A DNA stretch of 64,000 bases from NCBI RefSeq assembly GCF_028649455.1, contig NZ_JAQSIO010000003.1, positions 372,001 to 436,000 on the forward strand, read 5' to 3'. How positions within the stretch are numbered: position 1 is the first letter of the stretch; each line of letters starts with the position of its first letter. Shown here one piece after another: positions 53,080 through 63,605 of this stretch. Both the position numbers and the translations under genes were made by a program. This stretch comes from Curvibacter microcysteis (GTDB lineage: Bacteria > Pseudomonadota > Gammaproteobacteria > Burkholderiales > Burkholderiaceae_C). Under the pieces are notes generated by a model. The model was given only the letters and a program-made list of their open reading frames with translations, had not been told where the DNA came from and searched no databases.

Positions 53080-55419
53080 ATGATTGCCCAGGAATTGGAA
53101 GTCAGCTTGCACATGGCCTTTGTTGAGGCCCGTCAGCAACGTCACGAGTTCATCACCGTGGAGCACCTGTTGCTCGCCTTGTTGGACAACCCCAGCGCCG
53201 CCGAGGTGCTGCGCGCCTGCTCGGCCAGCATCGACGACTTGCGAAAGTCCTTGACTAACTTCATCAAGGACAACACGCCCCAGGTGGCCGGGACCGACGA
53301 TGTCGACACCCAACCCACCTTGGGCTTCCAGCGCGTCATTCAGCGCGCCATCATGCACGTCCAGTCGACTGGCAATGGCAAAAAAGAAGTCACCGGCGCC
53401 AATGTGCTGGTGGCGATCTTTGGTGAAAAAGACTCCCACGCGGTCTATTACCTGCACCAGCAGGGCGTGACCCGTTTGGACGTGGTCAACTTCATCGCCC
53501 ACGGCATCAAGAAGGGCGAGCCGCCAGAGCCTGTCAAGGGCGCTGACGCAGCCCCTGCGGAGCAGGAAGAAGGCGGCGAGCGCAACGAAAAGGCCTCGCC
53601 ACTGGAGCAGTTCACGCAGAACCTCAACCAGATGGCCAAGGACGGCAAGATCGATCCCCTGATCGGGCGCGACTACGAGGTCGAGCGCGTCATCCAGATC
53701 CTGTGCCGCCGCCGCAAGAACAACCCGCTGCTGGTCGGCGAGGCCGGTGTGGGCAAGACCGCCATCGCGGAAGGTCTGGCCTGGCGCATCACCCAAAACG
53801 ACGTGCCGGAAATCCTGGCCGAAGCGCAGGTGTATTCGCTGGACATGGGCGCTTTGCTGGCGGGTACCAAGTACCGCGGCGACTTCGAGCAGCGCCTCAA
53901 GGGCGTGCTCAAGGTGCTCAAGGAAAAGCCCAACGCGATCCTGTTCATTGACGAAATCCACACCTTGATCGGTGCCGGTGCCGCCTCGGGTGGCACGCTG
54001 GATGCTTCCAACCTGCTCAAGCCTGCCCTGTCCAGTGGCCAGCTCAAGTGCTTGGGTGCGACCACCTTCACCGAGTACCGTGGCATCTTTGAAAAAGACG
54101 CCGCCCTGTCGCGCCGCTTCCAGAAGGTTGACGTGGTCGAGCCCACCGTGGACCAGACCGTGGAAATCCTCAAGGGCCTGAAGTCGCGCTTCGAAGAGCA
54201 CCACAACGTGAAGTACGCTGCGGCGGCCCTGCAAGCCGCTGCCGAGCTGAGCGCCAAGTACATCAACGACCGCCACCTGCCTGACAAAGCCATCGACGTG
54301 ATCGATGAAGCCGGTGCGGCCCAGCGCATCCTGGCGCCGTCCAAGCGCAAGAAGACCATTGGCAAGACCGAGGTCGAGGAGATCGTGGCCAAGATCGCCC
54401 GCATTCCGCCCGCCAACGTCTCCAACGACGACCGCGGCAAGCTGCAAACCCTGGAGCGCGACCTCAAGAGCGTGGTCTTCGGCCAGGACAAGGCCCTCGA
54501 AGTGCTGGCCTCCTCGGTCAAGATGGCGCGTTCGGGCCTGGGCAAGGGCGACAAGCCGATTGGCACCTTCTTGTTCAGCGGCCCCACCGGCGTGGGCAAG
54601 ACCGAAGCGGCCAAGCAGCTGGCCTACATCATGGGCATCGACCTGATCCGCTTCGACATGTCGGAGTACATGGAGCGCCATGCCGTGAGCCGCCTGATTG
54701 GCGCGCCGCCCGGCTATGTGGGCTTTGACCAGGGCGGTCTGTTGACCGAAGCCATCACCAAGAAGCCGCACGCGGTGCTGCTGCTCGATGAAATCGAGAA
54801 GGCGCACCCGGACATCTTCAACGTGCTGCTGCAGGTCATGGACCATGGCACCTTGACCGACAACAACGGGCGCAAGGCCGACTTCCGCAACGTGATCCTG
54901 ATCATGACCACGAACGCGGGTGCCGAGACCATGAACAAGGCCACCATCGGCTTCACCAACCCGCGCGAAGCGGGTGACGAGATGGCCGACATCAAGCGCT
55001 TGTTCACGCCTGAGTTCCGCAACCGTCTGGATGCCATCGTTGGCTTCAAGGCGCTGGACGAGCAGATCATCCTGCGCGTGGTCGACAAGTTCTTGCTGCA
55101 GCTCGAAACGCAACTGGCCGAGAAGAAGGTGGATGTCACCTTCACCGACAAGCTGCGCAAGCACCTGGCCAAGAAGGGCTTCGATCCGCTCATGGGCGCC
55201 CGCCCGATGCAGCGCCTGATCCAGGACACCATCCGCCGGGCCCTGGCCGACGAGCTGCTGTTCGGTCGCCTGACCGATGGCGGTCGCTTGACCGTGGACC
55301 TGGACGAGAAGGATGCGGCCAAGCCCGAGGTCATGCTGGACATCCAGCCGCTGCCCAAGAAGGAAGGCAAGGCCAAGGCCGAGCCGACCGAGCCCGAAGA
55401 GGCCGCTGCCGCCGACTGA
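53080..55419 (+). CDS. clpA: ATP-dependent Clp protease ATP-binding subunit ClpA
   Basis: AAA+ unfoldase that feeds substrates to ClpP, 779 residues (E. coli 758). An N-terminal Clp_N repeat domain (about 1-150) binds ClpS. The linker (about 150-180) is acidic. AAA-1 has Walker [10 protein letters not shown] and Walker [13 protein letters not shown]-2 has GPTGVGKTE and [10 protein letters not shown]. The ClpP-docking loop is seen as an IGF tripeptide in KATIGFTNP. Directly after clpS, so adaptor and unfoldase are probably co-transcribed. Ends at a strong terminator. Confidence 0.98.
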   Translation: MIAQELEVSLHMAFVEARQQRHEFITVEHLLLALLDNPSAAEVLRACSASIDDLRKSLTNFIKDNTPQVAGTDDVDTQPTLGFQRVIQRAIMHVQSTGNGKKEVTGANVLVAIFGEKDSHAVYYLHQQGVTRLDVVNFIAHGIKKGEPPEPVKGADAAPAEQEEGGERNEKASPLEQFTQNLNQMAKDGKIDPLIGRDYEVERVIQILCRRRKNNPLLVGEAGVGKTAIAEGLAWRITQNDVPEILAEAQVYSLDMGALLAGTKYRGDFEQRLKGVLKVLKEKPNAILFIDEIHTLIGAGAASGGTLDASNLLKPALSSGQLKCLGATTFTEYRGIFEKDAALSRRFQKVDVVEPTVDQTVEILKGLKSRFEEHHNVKYAAAALQAAAELSAKYINDRHLPDKAIDVIDEAGAAQRILAPSKRKKTIGKTEVEEIVAKIARIPPANVSNDDRGKLQTLERDLKSVVFGQDKALEVLASSVKMARSGLGKGDKPIGTFLFSGPTGVGKTEAAKQLAYIMGIDLIRFDMSEYMERHAVSRLIGAPPGYVGFDQGGLLTEAITKKPHAVLLLDEIEKAHPDIFNVLLQVMDHGTLTDNNGRKADFRNVILIMTTNAGAETMNKATIGFTNPREAGDEMADIKRLFTPEFRNRLDAIVGFKALDEQIILRVVDKFLLQLETQLAEKKVDVTFTDKLRKHLAKKGFDPLMGARPMQRLIQDTIRRALADELLFGRLTDGGRLTVDLDEKDAAKPEVMLDIQPLPKKEGKAKAEPTEPEEAAAAD

Positions 55420-55463
55420 AGCGACCCAGCCCCAAGAGCCGTGGCTCAGCCCAGGTTCATGCC

Positions 55464-55492
55464 AAAAGGCGGTGCAGTGCACCGCCTTTTTT
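55464..55492 (+). terminator. intrinsic terminator downstream of clpA
   Basis: Stem GGCGGTGC (55468-55475) with GCACCGCC (55479-55486), a 3-base loop, preceded by A4 and followed by T6. It lies 48 bases after the clpA stop. The flanking A and T runs could also extend the stem and allow some termination from the other strand. Confidence 0.9.
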
Positions 55493-55573
55493 CTTGGGAC
55501 TTGGGGCCGCGGCAGCGTGCTTTGGCGCTTGCTTGTCCAGTCACGGCTGCGCGGGCAAGGATAATGGGCGCCC

Positions 55574-57013
55574 ATGTCGCATACCTTTCTCTGGCACGAT
55601 TACGAAACCTTTGGCGCCAACACCCGGCGTGACCGACCGGCTCAGTTTGCGGCCATCCGCACCGATGCGGACCTGAACGAAATCGGCGCGCCGATGATGT
55701 TCTACTGCCAGCCGGCGCCAGACTACCTGCCCGACCCACAGTCTTGCCTGATCACGGGCATCACGCCGCAGCTGTGCCTGGAAAAAGGCCTGCCCGAGCA
55801 CGATTTCGCTGCGCGCATCGAGGCGGCATTCTCCGAGCCCGGTACCGTCGGCGTGGGCTACAACACCATTCGCTTCGATGACGAGATCACGCGCTTCATG
55901 TTCTGGCGCAACCTCATCGACCCCTATGCGCGCGAGTGGCAAAACGGCTGTGGCCGCTGGGACCTGTTGGATGTGGTGCGCATGGCGTATGCGCTGCGGC
56001 CTGATGGCATCGTGTTTCCACCCAAAGAGGATGGCAACCCCAGTTTCAAGCTGGAGGACTTGAGCCGGGCCAATGGCCTGTTGCACGAAGCGGCGCACGA
56101 TGCCTTGTCGGATGTGCGTGCCACCATCGCGTTGGCGCGCTTGATCCGCGACAAGCAGCCGCGCCTGTTTGACTTCTGCTTCAGCCTGCACAAAAAAGAC
56201 CGCGTCGCCAGCGAACTGGGCTTACCCACCTCGCCCCAGCACGCCAAGCCGTTTTTGCATGTCTCGGGCATGTTCCCGGCAGCCCAGGGCTGCCTGGCCG
56301 TGATGTGGCCGCTCGCCAGCCACCCCAGCAACAAGAACGAATTGCTGGCCTGGGACCTGGCCCACGACCCCAGTGAGTTGGCCAGCCTGGACGCGGCCAC
56401 CGTGCGCCAGCGCCTGTTCAGCAAGCGCGACGAACTGCCCGAGGGTGTCACCCGTCTGCCCCTCAAGTCGGTTCACCTGAACAAGTCGCCCATGGTGGTG
56501 GGCAACTTGAAAACCCTGAGCCCGGCCATGGCCGCGCGCTGGGGCACCGACCTGCCGCTGGCCTTGCAACACGCCGAGCGTGCCTTGGCTTTGCCCGACC
56601 TCAGTGCGCTGTGGGCTGAGGTGTTCACCCGCGCCCTCGAGGCCCCAGCCGATGTGGACCAGGACCTGTACGGTGGTTTTGTCGGCAACAACGACCGCCG
56701 CCGCCTCAACCAGGTGCGCGCCCAGTCACCCGAAGAGCTGGCCACCAACCGCACTGGCTTTGACGACCCGCGCTTGAGTGAGCTGCTGTTCCGCTACCGG
56801 GCGCGCAACTTTCCGCACACCTTGCAGCCTGAAGAGGCGCAGCGCTGGGAGGCCTTGCGTGCGGCGCGCCTGTTTGAAGGGGAGGGTGGGGCCCGCACCC
56901 TGGACCAGCTGTTTGCCGAGATCGACACGCTTTCCGAGACCGCAGACGAGCGAGGCGAGGCCTTGCTGGGCGCCCTGTACGATTACGCCGAACACATTGC
57001 CCCCGAGTTTTGA
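55574..57013 (+). CDS. sbcB: exodeoxyribonuclease I
   Basis: Single-strand 3'-5' DNA exonuclease used in recombination and mismatch repair, 479 residues. DEDD-type motifs are present: HDYETFGANTRRDRPAQFAAIRTD at the start, VGVGYNTIRFDDE in the second motif and HDALSDVRATIALA in the third. The central SH3-like and C-terminal helical regions (NNDRRRLNQVR, FDDPRLSELLFRYRARNFP) match bacterial ExoI. The ATG at 55574 is clear. It is followed after 55 bases by the PLP enzyme gene. Confidence 0.96.
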   Translation: MSHTFLWHDYETFGANTRRDRPAQFAAIRTDADLNEIGAPMMFYCQPAPDYLPDPQSCLITGITPQLCLEKGLPEHDFAARIEAAFSEPGTVGVGYNTIRFDDEITRFMFWRNLIDPYAREWQNGCGRWDLLDVVRMAYALRPDGIVFPPKEDGNPSFKLEDLSRANGLLHEAAHDALSDVRATIALARLIRDKQPRLFDFCFSLHKKDRVASELGLPTSPQHAKPFLHVSGMFPAAQGCLAVMWPLASHPSNKNELLAWDLAHDPSELASLDAATVRQRLFSKRDELPEGVTRLPLKSVHLNKSPMVVGNLKTLSPAMAARWGTDLPLALQHAERALALPDLSALWAEVFTRALEAPADVDQDLYGGFVGNNDRRRLNQVRAQSPEELATNRTGFDDPRLSELLFRYRARNFPHTLQPEEAQRWEALRAARLFEGEGGARTLDQLFAEIDTLSETADERGEALLGALYDYAEHIAPEF

Positions 57014-57068
57014 GCTGCAGCTCCTCCGCTTGACCCCAATTCGACCCTGACCCGAACTGATTTTTGCC

Positions 57069-58310
57069 ATGACCGATTCCCACACCCCCGGCTTCACGAC
57101 GCAAATCGTCCATGCCGACCGCCGCGCTACCGTGGAGCACGGTGCCATCCACAAGCCCATCCACACCTCGGTGCAGTATGGGTTTGATCGGGTGGAAGAC
57201 CTGATTGCCGTGTTCCAGGGCACGGCCAAGGGCGGCTTCAACTATGCCCGCCAAGGCACGCCGACCACCAACGCGCTCGAGGCCAAGCTGACCCAGATGG
57301 AGCAAGGCCTGGGCACCATCACCTTCGCCACGGGCATGGCCGGCATCAGCGCCATCTTCTTCACCTTGTTGAAGGCCGGCGACCACCTGGTGGCCAGCCG
57401 CTATGTGTTTGGCAACACCAACAGCGTCTTTGGCACTTTGGCCGATCTGGGCATCAGCGTGACCACGGTGGACGCCACCGACGCCGCCCAAGTGGCCGCC
57501 GCCGTGCAGCCCAACACGCGCATGGTGTTTGTTGAAACCATTGCCAACCCCGGCACGCAGGTGGCCGACCTCGAAGGCATTGGTCAGCTGTGCCGCGACA
57601 AGGGGCTGCTCTACGTGGTGGACAACACCGTGGGCTCGCCGTACCTGTTCAAGCCCGCCAGCGTGGGCGCCGGCCTGGTGGTTCACTCGCTGACCAAGAG
57701 CATTGGTGGCCACGGCAATGCCTTGGGCGGCTCGGTCACCGACACGGGTTTGTTTGACTGGGCGAGCTACCCCAACATCTTCCCGGCTTACCGCAAGGGC
57801 GACGCCAAGGGCTGGGGCCTGCAGCAGATCCGCAAAAAGGGCTTGCGCGACCTGGGCGGCACGCTGTCGTCCACCGCCGCTCACCAGATCGCTGCCGGCG
57901 CCGAGACCCTGGGCCTGCGCATGGACCGCACCAGTGCCACCGCCCTGGCCCTGGCCCAGTGGCTGGAGCAGCACCCCGCCATTGCCCGCGTCCACTACCC
58001 GATGCTGGCCTCGCACCCGCAGCATGCACGCGCCAAAAAGCATTTCAAGGCGGGCTCCTGGCTGCTGTCTTTTGAGTTGAAGAACGCCGACGACTGTCTG
58101 GGCCTGTGCAACCGCCTGCAGCTGCCGATCAAGGCCACGGGCCTGGCGGACACCCGCACGCTGATCATCCCGGTGGCGCACACCATCTTCTGGGAGGCCG
58201 GCCCCGAGGTGCGCGCTGCCATGGGCATTGGCGACAGCTTGATCCGGCTGTCGGTGGGTTTGGAGGAGGCGGAAGACCTGATCGCTGACTTCGCTCAAGC
58301 CCTGGGCTGA
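57069..58310 (+). CDS. cystathionine gamma-synthase family PLP enzyme
   Basis: Trans-sulfuration family enzyme of 413 residues that acts on a cysteine, homoserine or methionine derivative. The PLP lysine lies in HSLTKSIGGHGNALGG and the cofactor-stacking region is ATGMAGISAIFF. PLP-phosphate contacts appear in YARQGTPTTNALE. These fit the Cys/Met metabolism PLP family (MetB, MetC, MetZ, methionine gamma-lyase). The large segment DWASYPNIFPAYRKGDAKGWG is a feature of an unassigned Burkholderiales group annotated as cystathionine gamma-synthase family. The precise substrate cannot be set. Confidence 0.88.
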   Translation: MTDSHTPGFTTQIVHADRRATVEHGAIHKPIHTSVQYGFDRVEDLIAVFQGTAKGGFNYARQGTPTTNALEAKLTQMEQGLGTITFATGMAGISAIFFTLLKAGDHLVASRYVFGNTNSVFGTLADLGISVTTVDATDAAQVAAAVQPNTRMVFVETIANPGTQVADLEGIGQLCRDKGLLYVVDNTVGSPYLFKPASVGAGLVVHSLTKSIGGHGNALGGSVTDTGLFDWASYPNIFPAYRKGDAKGWGLQQIRKKGLRDLGGTLSSTAAHQIAAGAETLGLRMDRTSATALALAQWLEQHPAIARVHYPMLASHPQHARAKKHFKAGSWLLSFELKNADDCLGLCNRLQLPIKATGLADTRTLIIPVAHTIFWEAGPEVRAAMGIGDSLIRLSVGLEEAEDLIADFAQALG

Positions 58311-58341
58311 GCGAGCGCTTGGACCGGGTCCCCACGCCGGG

Positions 58342-58378
58342 GGGCTCGGCAGAGCGTCCCGCGCAGAGGGCTCGGCAG
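58342..58378. repeat. 11-bp direct repeat in a convergent gap
   Basis: GGGCTCGGCAG occurs at 58342-58352 and 58368-58378, in the 75-base gap between the convergent PLP enzyme and cheB. No hairpin with a T-run was seen. Probably of little meaning. Confidence 0.4.
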
Positions 58379-58385
58379 CGCAGCC

Positions 58386-59474
58386 TCAGCCGCGCGCGTC
58401 GAACTGCAAAATGGCGCGCGCCACCTGATCCAGTGGCAGGATGTCGTCCACGCCACCGAGCTTGATGGCTTCGTTCGGCATGCCAAACACCACGCAGCTG
58501 GCTTCGTTTTGCGCGATGGTGCGGGCGCCGCCGTCGTGCATCAGTTTCATGCCCCGAGCCCCATCGTCGCCCATGCCGGTCAGGATGATGGCCAAGGCGT
58601 CACGGCCCGCACATTCCGCCACCGACTTGAACAGCACGTCCACCGAGGGGCGATGCCGGTTCACGGGCGGGCCATCGCTGACCACGGCAAAGTACTGGCC
58701 TGCGGCCTTGCGCAGGTGCAGGTGGCGACCTCCCGGGGCGATCAGCACCAGGCCACGCTCCAGCCGGTCACCATCGCGCGCTTCGCGCACCTGCATGGCG
58801 CAGGCTTGGTTCATGCGGTCGGCATACATGGCGGTGAACTTCTCCGGCATGTGTTGGGTGATGGCGATGCCGGGCGCATCGGCCGGCAGGGCCGTCAGGA
58901 TCTGTTCCAGGGCCTGCGTGCCACCGGTGGAGCTGCCAATCACCACCGGCTTGTTGACGGCAAAAGCGTGCAGCCCGCTGCTGCCCGCCACGCGCGCTGG
59001 CGTGCTCATCGCGCCCGTGGTGGGGCCCGCGCTTTGGCGTAGCGCCGGTGCGTTTTGCACCCGCAAACGCGGGTGGGCCCGGGCCGCCGCCTTGAGGGCA
59101 GCCACCAGTTCTTGGCGTGACTCTTCTAAAAACTGCTTCAAGCCCAGCTTGGGTTTGGCCACCACCGACACGGCCCCGGCGGCCAAGGCGTCCAGGGCCA
59201 CCTTGCTGCCCTGGGTGCTGAGGCTGGAGCAGATCACCGTGGGGATGGGGTCTTGGGCCATCACCTGGCGCAAAAAAGTCAGCCCATCCATGCCCGGCAT
59301 TTCGATGTCCAGCAGCAGCACGTCGGGGCGCTGCTGTTGCAGGCTGCGCATGGCGATCAAGGGGTTGGGGGCGCTGCCCAGCAGCTCCACATCGGGCAAG
59401 TCTTTGAGCAAATAGGCGATGGTCTGCCGCATCACGGCGGAGTCGTCGACGAGAAAGACCTTGATGGCGGCCAT
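58386..59474 (-). CDS. cheB: chemotaxis response regulator protein-glutamate methylesterase CheB
   Basis: Removes methyl groups from chemoreceptors and deamidates glutamines, giving adaptation. The 362-residue protein has an N-terminal receiver with phospho-acceptor Asp56 (DVLLLDIEMPGMDG). The C-terminal methylesterase has the catalytic Ser in VIGSSTGGTQAL, His in ITQHMPEKF and Asp in GMGDDGARG. The linker is long and Ala/Pro-rich. It is the last gene of the chemotaxis operon, 20 bases after cheD. Phosphorylated by CheA. Confidence 0.97.
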   Translation of the reverse strand: MAAIKVFLVDDSAVMRQTIAYLLKDLPDVELLGSAPNPLIAMRSLQQQRPDVLLLDIEMPGMDGLTFLRQVMAQDPIPTVICSSLSTQGSKVALDALAAGAVSVVAKPKLGLKQFLEESRQELVAALKAAARAHPRLRVQNAPALRQSAGPTTGAMSTPARVAGSSGLHAFAVNKPVVIGSSTGGTQALEQILTALPADAPGIAITQHMPEKFTAMYADRMNQACAMQVREARDGDRLERGLVLIAPGGRHLHLRKAAGQYFAVVSDGPPVNRHRPSVDVLFKSVAECAGRDALAIILTGMGDDGARGMKLMHDGGARTIAQNEASCVVFGMPNEAIKLGGVDDILPLDQVARAILQFDARG

Positions 59475-59494
59475 AACGAAACGTGTCCTTGTAC

Positions 59495-60007
59495 TCAGTG
59501 GCTCAGGTCTTCGACCGGAATTTCTTCGATGATGGGTTCGGCGTCGCCAATCGTCCAGGCGATGCGGCGGTAAAACGGGCCTCCGACGGATTCCGCCAGC
59601 ACCGGGATGCCGGCGTTGGCCAAGAATTCATTGACCCAGTCTAGGTTGGCATCGCCGACGGCGTAGCTGTTCACCCGCTCCGGGAACATGTTGCCACCGC
59701 CGCAGACCCAGGCCTCGCAATGCTCGGGCGCGAAGCCCACGGCGCGCAACTGGGCGAACAGCGTGCGCATGGCGGCTTGTCCGTGTCGGGTGTCGTGTGG
59801 GTCCTGTGGCGCGCGCTGCGAGGTGTGGACGATGTGGCACATCGCTCCCACCGTGCGTTTGGGGTCGGTCAGCAGCACCGCCACGCAGGAGCCCAGCAAG
59901 GTGTCCAGGCGCTCGCCGCGTTGAGCCAGCGCCACGTCACCCGGGTGCAAGAAGCGCACCCGTGGTTCCAGGGGTTGGGAGGGCAAAAACTCAAAAGGGC
60001 GGCTCAT
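59495..60007 (-). CDS. cheD: chemoreceptor glutamine deamidase CheD
   Basis: Deamidates glutamines in chemoreceptors, 170 residues. It has the hallmark LLGSCVAVLLTDPKR with catalytic Cys, a conserved His in GAMCHIVH, and the CGGGNMF segment. In some bacteria CheD also binds CheC. ATG at 60007 overlaps the cheR stop by four bases (ATGA), so it is coupled to cheR. A longer frame to 60058 lies inside cheR. Confidence 0.94.
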   Translation of the reverse strand: MSRPFEFLPSQPLEPRVRFLHPGDVALAQRGERLDTLLGSCVAVLLTDPKRTVGAMCHIVHTSQRAPQDPHDTRHGQAAMRTLFAQLRAVGFAPEHCEAWVCGGGNMFPERVNSYAVGDANLDWVNEFLANAGIPVLAESVGGPFYRRIAWTIGDAEPIIEEIPVEDLSH

Positions 60008-60816
60008 GCCATCTTCCGAAACACCCCGGGCGACAGGGCTTGCAGCGGCGTCTTGCAAGGCACGCGGCCTTCGGCCGTGCCGACAAAAAACAGGCCCCCG
60101 GGCTTGAGTGCGCCCAGCACGCGGTCGACGACCGCGGTTTTGGTGGGTGGGTCAAAGTAGATCAGCACATTGCGCAGAAAAATCGCGTCGAAGGGGCCCA
60201 GGCCGCTGAAAGGCTGGGTCAGGTTGAGCTGGCCAAACTTCACGCGCGTGCGCAACTCGGGTTTGATCATGGCCTGGCCTTCGGCGGGGCCCTCGCCGCA
60301 CAGGCAGTAGCGGCGCAGGCGCTCGGGGCTGACATAGCGCAGCCGGCTTTCGGGGTAAATGCCTTCGCGCGCGGCGGTCAACACCCGGTGACTGATGTCG
60401 GTGGCCAGGATGGACCAGTTGTTGTTCACCAAGCCCTGGGCCTGCAAGTCGGACAGCAGCATGGCCAGGCTGAAGGCTTCGTCGCCAAAAGACGAGGCTG
60501 CGCTCCAGATCGACAAGCCTGGCCGGGGGCGCTGGCTGAGCAGTTCCTGCTGCAGCCACTCGAAATGGCGCGGCTCGCGGAAGAAATACGTTTCGTTGGT
60601 GGTCAACAGGTCGACCGCCATCTGGAATTCGGCCCCTTCGTCGGGGTCTTCCAGCAACTCGGCATAGTCCTCGAAGCGGCTCAGCCCCAGGCGTTGCAGG
60701 CGAAGCGCGAGGCGCGAGGACATCAAGGCTTTTTTATGGTCGGCAAAGGAGAGCCCCACACTCTCGTACATGAGGGCGCTGATGCGTTGGAAGGTTGCGT
60801 CGCTGAGTTGGGGCAT
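60004..60816 (-). CDS. cheR: chemotaxis protein methyltransferase CheR
   Basis: Methylates glutamates of chemoreceptors with S-adenosylmethionine, 270 residues. The N-terminal CheR_N domain (about 5-60) is followed by LLTTNETYFFREPRHFEWLQ and the SAM-binding IWSAASSFGDEAFSLAMLLSD region. The latter departs slightly from the usual CSSGEEPYSIAM motif. The DAIFLRNVLIYFDP block is typical. It starts 12 bases after cheW and overlaps cheD. Confidence 0.95.
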   Translation of the reverse strand: MPQLSDATFQRISALMYESVGLSFADHKKALMSSRLALRLQRLGLSRFEDYAELLEDPDEGAEFQMAVDLLTTNETYFFREPRHFEWLQQELLSQRPRPGLSIWSAASSFGDEAFSLAMLLSDLQAQGLVNNNWSILATDISHRVLTAAREGIYPESRLRYVSPERLRRYCLCGEGPAEGQAMIKPELRTRVKFGQLNLTQPFSGLGPFDAIFLRNVLIYFDPPTKTAVVDRVLGALKPGGLFFVGTAEGRVPCKTPLQALSPGVFRKMA

Positions 60817-60828
60817 CGAAGGGCGTTC

Positions 60829-61356
60829 TCAGCCAGCCGTTGCAGGCGAGCCGCCCGGCGCCGCGAGGGCGGCCATCTCGTCCACGTCCAGGGCCTTGGC
60901 CGGGTCCAGGATGATGACAAATCGCCCCTTCACCTTGCCCATGCCGAGGATGAATTCACGCTGGATGCTGGTGCCAAAAGGCGGTGGGGGCTCGATCTCG
61001 GTGGCGGGAATGTCCAGCACTTCACTGACCGCGTCCACCAACAGGCCCAGGGCGATGGTTTCGCCCTCGCGCTCAGCCTGAAAGATCACGATACAGGTCT
61101 TCTTGCCGGCCACGGCGGGCGGCTTGCCCAGTCGGGCTTGCAGATCAATCACCGGCACCACGGCACCGCGCAGGTTGATGACGCCCCGCACAAACGCCGG
61201 CATCAAGGGCACGGGCGTCAGGGGGCCGGGCTGGATGATCTCCCGCACGCTGCTGATGTCCATGGCGTAGACGCCATCGGCCAACACGAAGGTGAGGTAC
61301 TGGGCGGCGGCCTCGCTGGGCGGCTCGTCGCGGGTCGGTGCCTGGCGGATGCTCAT
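60829..61356 (-). CDS. cheW: chemotaxis coupling protein CheW
   Basis: SH3-like adaptor linking chemoreceptors to CheA, 175 residues. The core runs from YLTFVLADGVYAMDISSVREI through VINLRGAVVPVIDLQARLG, the conserved receptor-contact segment, to GRFVIILDPAKAL. N- and C-terminal extensions are Ala/Pro-rich. Start ATG at 61356 is chosen; a longer frame upstream is antisense/shadow sequence. It lies 49 bases after the chemoreceptor and 12 bases before cheR. Confidence 0.95.
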   Translation of the reverse strand: MSIRQAPTRDEPPSEAAAQYLTFVLADGVYAMDISSVREIIQPGPLTPVPLMPAFVRGVINLRGAVVPVIDLQARLGKPPAVAGKKTCIVIFQAEREGETIALGLLVDAVSEVLDIPATEIEPPPPFGTSIQREFILGMGKVKGRFVIILDPAKALDVDEMAALAAPGGSPATAG

Positions 61357-61405
61357 GGGAACCTTTGGTCTCAAGGGGGGCGGGAGGCGCTGCGGTCGGT
61401 GGGCT

Positions 61406-63550
61406 TCAGTAGGGGCGGAAGTTGGCTTCACCGCTGGCCCCACGCAGGCCTGCACCACCCAGGCGCGGCACGGGGGCGCTGTCGGCCAGTCGGCGGCGGG
61501 GCAGGGCTTCGGCATCGCTGCGGCGGGTGCGCACGGGCGTCAGTTCAAGCTCGGCCACGTTGAAGAAACCGATCACGTCCTGCAGTTGCTCGGCCTGGCC
61601 CGACAGTTCTTCCGAGGTGGCCGCCAGTTCTTCCGACGCCGACGCGTTTTGCTGCGTGGCCTTGCTGAGCTGGTTCATGGCGCTGCCGATCTGGTTGACA
61701 GTGGTGCTTTGCTCCTCCGAGGCTGCGGTGATCTCCTGCACCAGGTCCGAGGTGCGCTTGATCGAGGGCACGATCTCGTCCAGCAGCTTGCCAGCACGCT
61801 CGGCGGTGGACACGCTGTGGCTGGCGAGGTCGCCAATTTCCTTGGCCGCTTCCTGGCTGCGTTCGGCGAGCTTGCGCACCTCGGCGGCCACCACGGCAAA
61901 ACCTTTGCCATGTTCACCGGCCCGCGCAGCTTCGATGGCGGCGTTGAGTGCCAGCAGGTTGGTTTGGTAGGCGATGTCGTCGACGATGCCGATCTTGGAG
62001 GCGATCTGTTTCATGGCCTTGACCGTGTCAGCCACGGCGCCGCCGCCCTCATCGGCTTCAGCCGCGGTCTTGGTGGCCATGGAGTCGGTGACCTTGGCGT
62101 TGTCGCTGTTTTGCGAGATCGAGGCGGACATCTGCTCGATCGACGCCGTGGTTTCTTCCACCGAGGCGGCCTGTTCACTGGCCGCTTGCGACAGCGATTG
62201 CGCGGTGGCGCTGACCTGGCCCGCCGCCCCGCTGAGCGCGCTGGCTGCGGCGCGCACCTCGCCCATGATCCGGGTCAGTTCGTCGGCGGTCTTGTTGCCA
62301 CTGGCTTTGACGCGGCCAAACAGGCCGTCGTAGTCGCGCTCGATGCGGAAGGTCAGGTCGCCGCGCGAGAAGGCCTCCAGCAGGCTGGCCACATCGTTCA
62401 GCCCGTCTTCACTGGTTTCCATCAAGGCGTTCACGCCGGAGCCCAGCTTGGCAAAGAAGCCGCTCTTGCCGTCCAGGTTGACGCGCTTGGCAAAGTCGCC
62501 GTGGGTGGCGGCTTCGACGATGGCGGCCACTTCGTTTTCAATGCCCACTTCCTGGGTGCGGTCCTCCCACTCGACCACGGTGCCAATGCGCTGGCCTTCG
62601 GCATCGATGATGGGGTTGGCCGTCAGGCCGAAATGCAGGGCGCCGACACGGATCTGGGTGCGGTGCGTGCTGCGCAGCAGGGCCAGCATGCCGGCCTGGT
62701 GGGCCGGGTTCTTGTGGAACACGTCGATGCTTTGGCCAATCAGGTTGCGGCTGTCAAAGTGCGGCAGGCTCTTGCGCAGCTCGGGTTCGTTGCGCTGCAT
62801 CATCTGCGTGACGGTTTCGTTCATGTAGATGATGTGGTTGCCGGCGTCGGCAATCATCACATTGGTGCTGCAGCGGTCCAGCGCATTGCGGATGCGGGCG
62901 TTCTCCGCAGCCACCTCGGCCGCTGCCGCCGCTGCGGCCTGCTCGCGTGCCTGAGCCGCGACTTCGGCCGTGCGGTCAGCCCACTCGACCACCGTGCCCA
63001 GGCGGGTGCCGGCGGCGTCCAAGATGGGGTTGGCCACCAAGCCAAAGCTCACCGAACCCACCTTGATTTGCGTGCGGTGGGTGCCACGCAGGCTGGCCAG
63101 CATGCTGGTCTGGTGGGCCGGATTTTTGTGGAAGGTGTCGATGCTTTGACCAATCAGGCGGCGGGCGTCGAACTCGGGCAGCATCTTGCGCAGCTCGCTT
63201 TCGTTCTTTTGCATCATCTCCGTCACCGTCTGGTTCATGTAGACGATGTGGTTGCTGTCGTCGGCAATCATGACGTTGGTGGAGCAGTTGTCCAGCGCGG
63301 TCTTGATGCGGAAGTTGCGCTCCGATTCCACCAGCAGCGTGTTGATGCCCTTGCACAGCTGCGCCAGCGCGCTGCTTTGATCACCCACGTCGATGCGCTG
63401 TGACAGGTCCCCCAGGGCGGCCGCCTGCATGGCAGCCTGGGCCTGCTTCATCAGCTCGGCCTCTTTGGCGGCTTGCGCCAGTTCTTCCGGGCTGGGCCCA
63501 GAGGAAAAAACGCGGGAGATCCAGGAGGTTTGGTGGCTGGTGTTGGACAT
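61406..63550 (-). CDS. soluble methyl-accepting chemotaxis protein with two duplicated PAS domains
   Basis: Cytoplasmic chemoreceptor of 714 residues with no transmembrane helix. A HAMP-like segment (about 38-78) is followed by two PAS domains (about 84-195 and 222-333) that are near copies. Each has CSTNVMIAD, a YMN(Q/E)TVT segment, [15 protein letters not shown] and GTVVEW. Two further HAMP-like units (about 340-430) lead to a signalling domain with the conserved hairpin [32 protein letters not shown] (about 524-555). No CheR-docking pentapeptide of the NWETF type is at the C-terminus. A PAS cofactor such as haem or flavin is possible but not proven. Start ATG at 63550; upstream frame is shadow sequence. 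Confidence 0.95.
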   Translation of the reverse strand: MSNTSHQTSWISRVFSSGPSPEELAQAAKEAELMKQAQAAMQAAALGDLSQRIDVGDQSSALAQLCKGINTLLVESERNFRIKTALDNCSTNVMIADDSNHIVYMNQTVTEMMQKNESELRKMLPEFDARRLIGQSIDTFHKNPAHQTSMLASLRGTHRTQIKVGSVSFGLVANPILDAAGTRLGTVVEWADRTAEVAAQAREQAAAAAAAEVAAENARIRNALDRCSTNVMIADAGNHIIYMNETVTQMMQRNEPELRKSLPHFDSRNLIGQSIDVFHKNPAHQAGMLALLRSTHRTQIRVGALHFGLTANPIIDAEGQRIGTVVEWEDRTQEVGIENEVAAIVEAATHGDFAKRVNLDGKSGFFAKLGSGVNALMETSEDGLNDVASLLEAFSRGDLTFRIERDYDGLFGRVKASGNKTADELTRIMGEVRAAASALSGAAGQVSATAQSLSQAASEQAASVEETTASIEQMSASISQNSDNAKVTDSMATKTAAEADEGGGAVADTVKAMKQIASKIGIVDDIAYQTNLLALNAAIEAARAGEHGKGFAVVAAEVRKLAERSQEAAKEIGDLASHSVSTAERAGKLLDEIVPSIKRTSDLVQEITAASEEQSTTVNQIGSAMNQLSKATQQNASASEELAATSEELSGQAEQLQDVIGFFNVAELELTPVRTRRSDAEALPRRRLADSAPVPRLGGAGLRGASGEANFRPY

Positions 63551-63605
63551 GGGACGCTCTCTTTTGGACAGGGTTGTTCTGAAGGACGTTGTGAGGCAGG
63601 GCGAC

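Noticed and set aside
52927-55575. 882-codon minus-strand frame within clpA
   Set aside because: Antisense of a strongly conserved gene, with composition typical of shadow frames.
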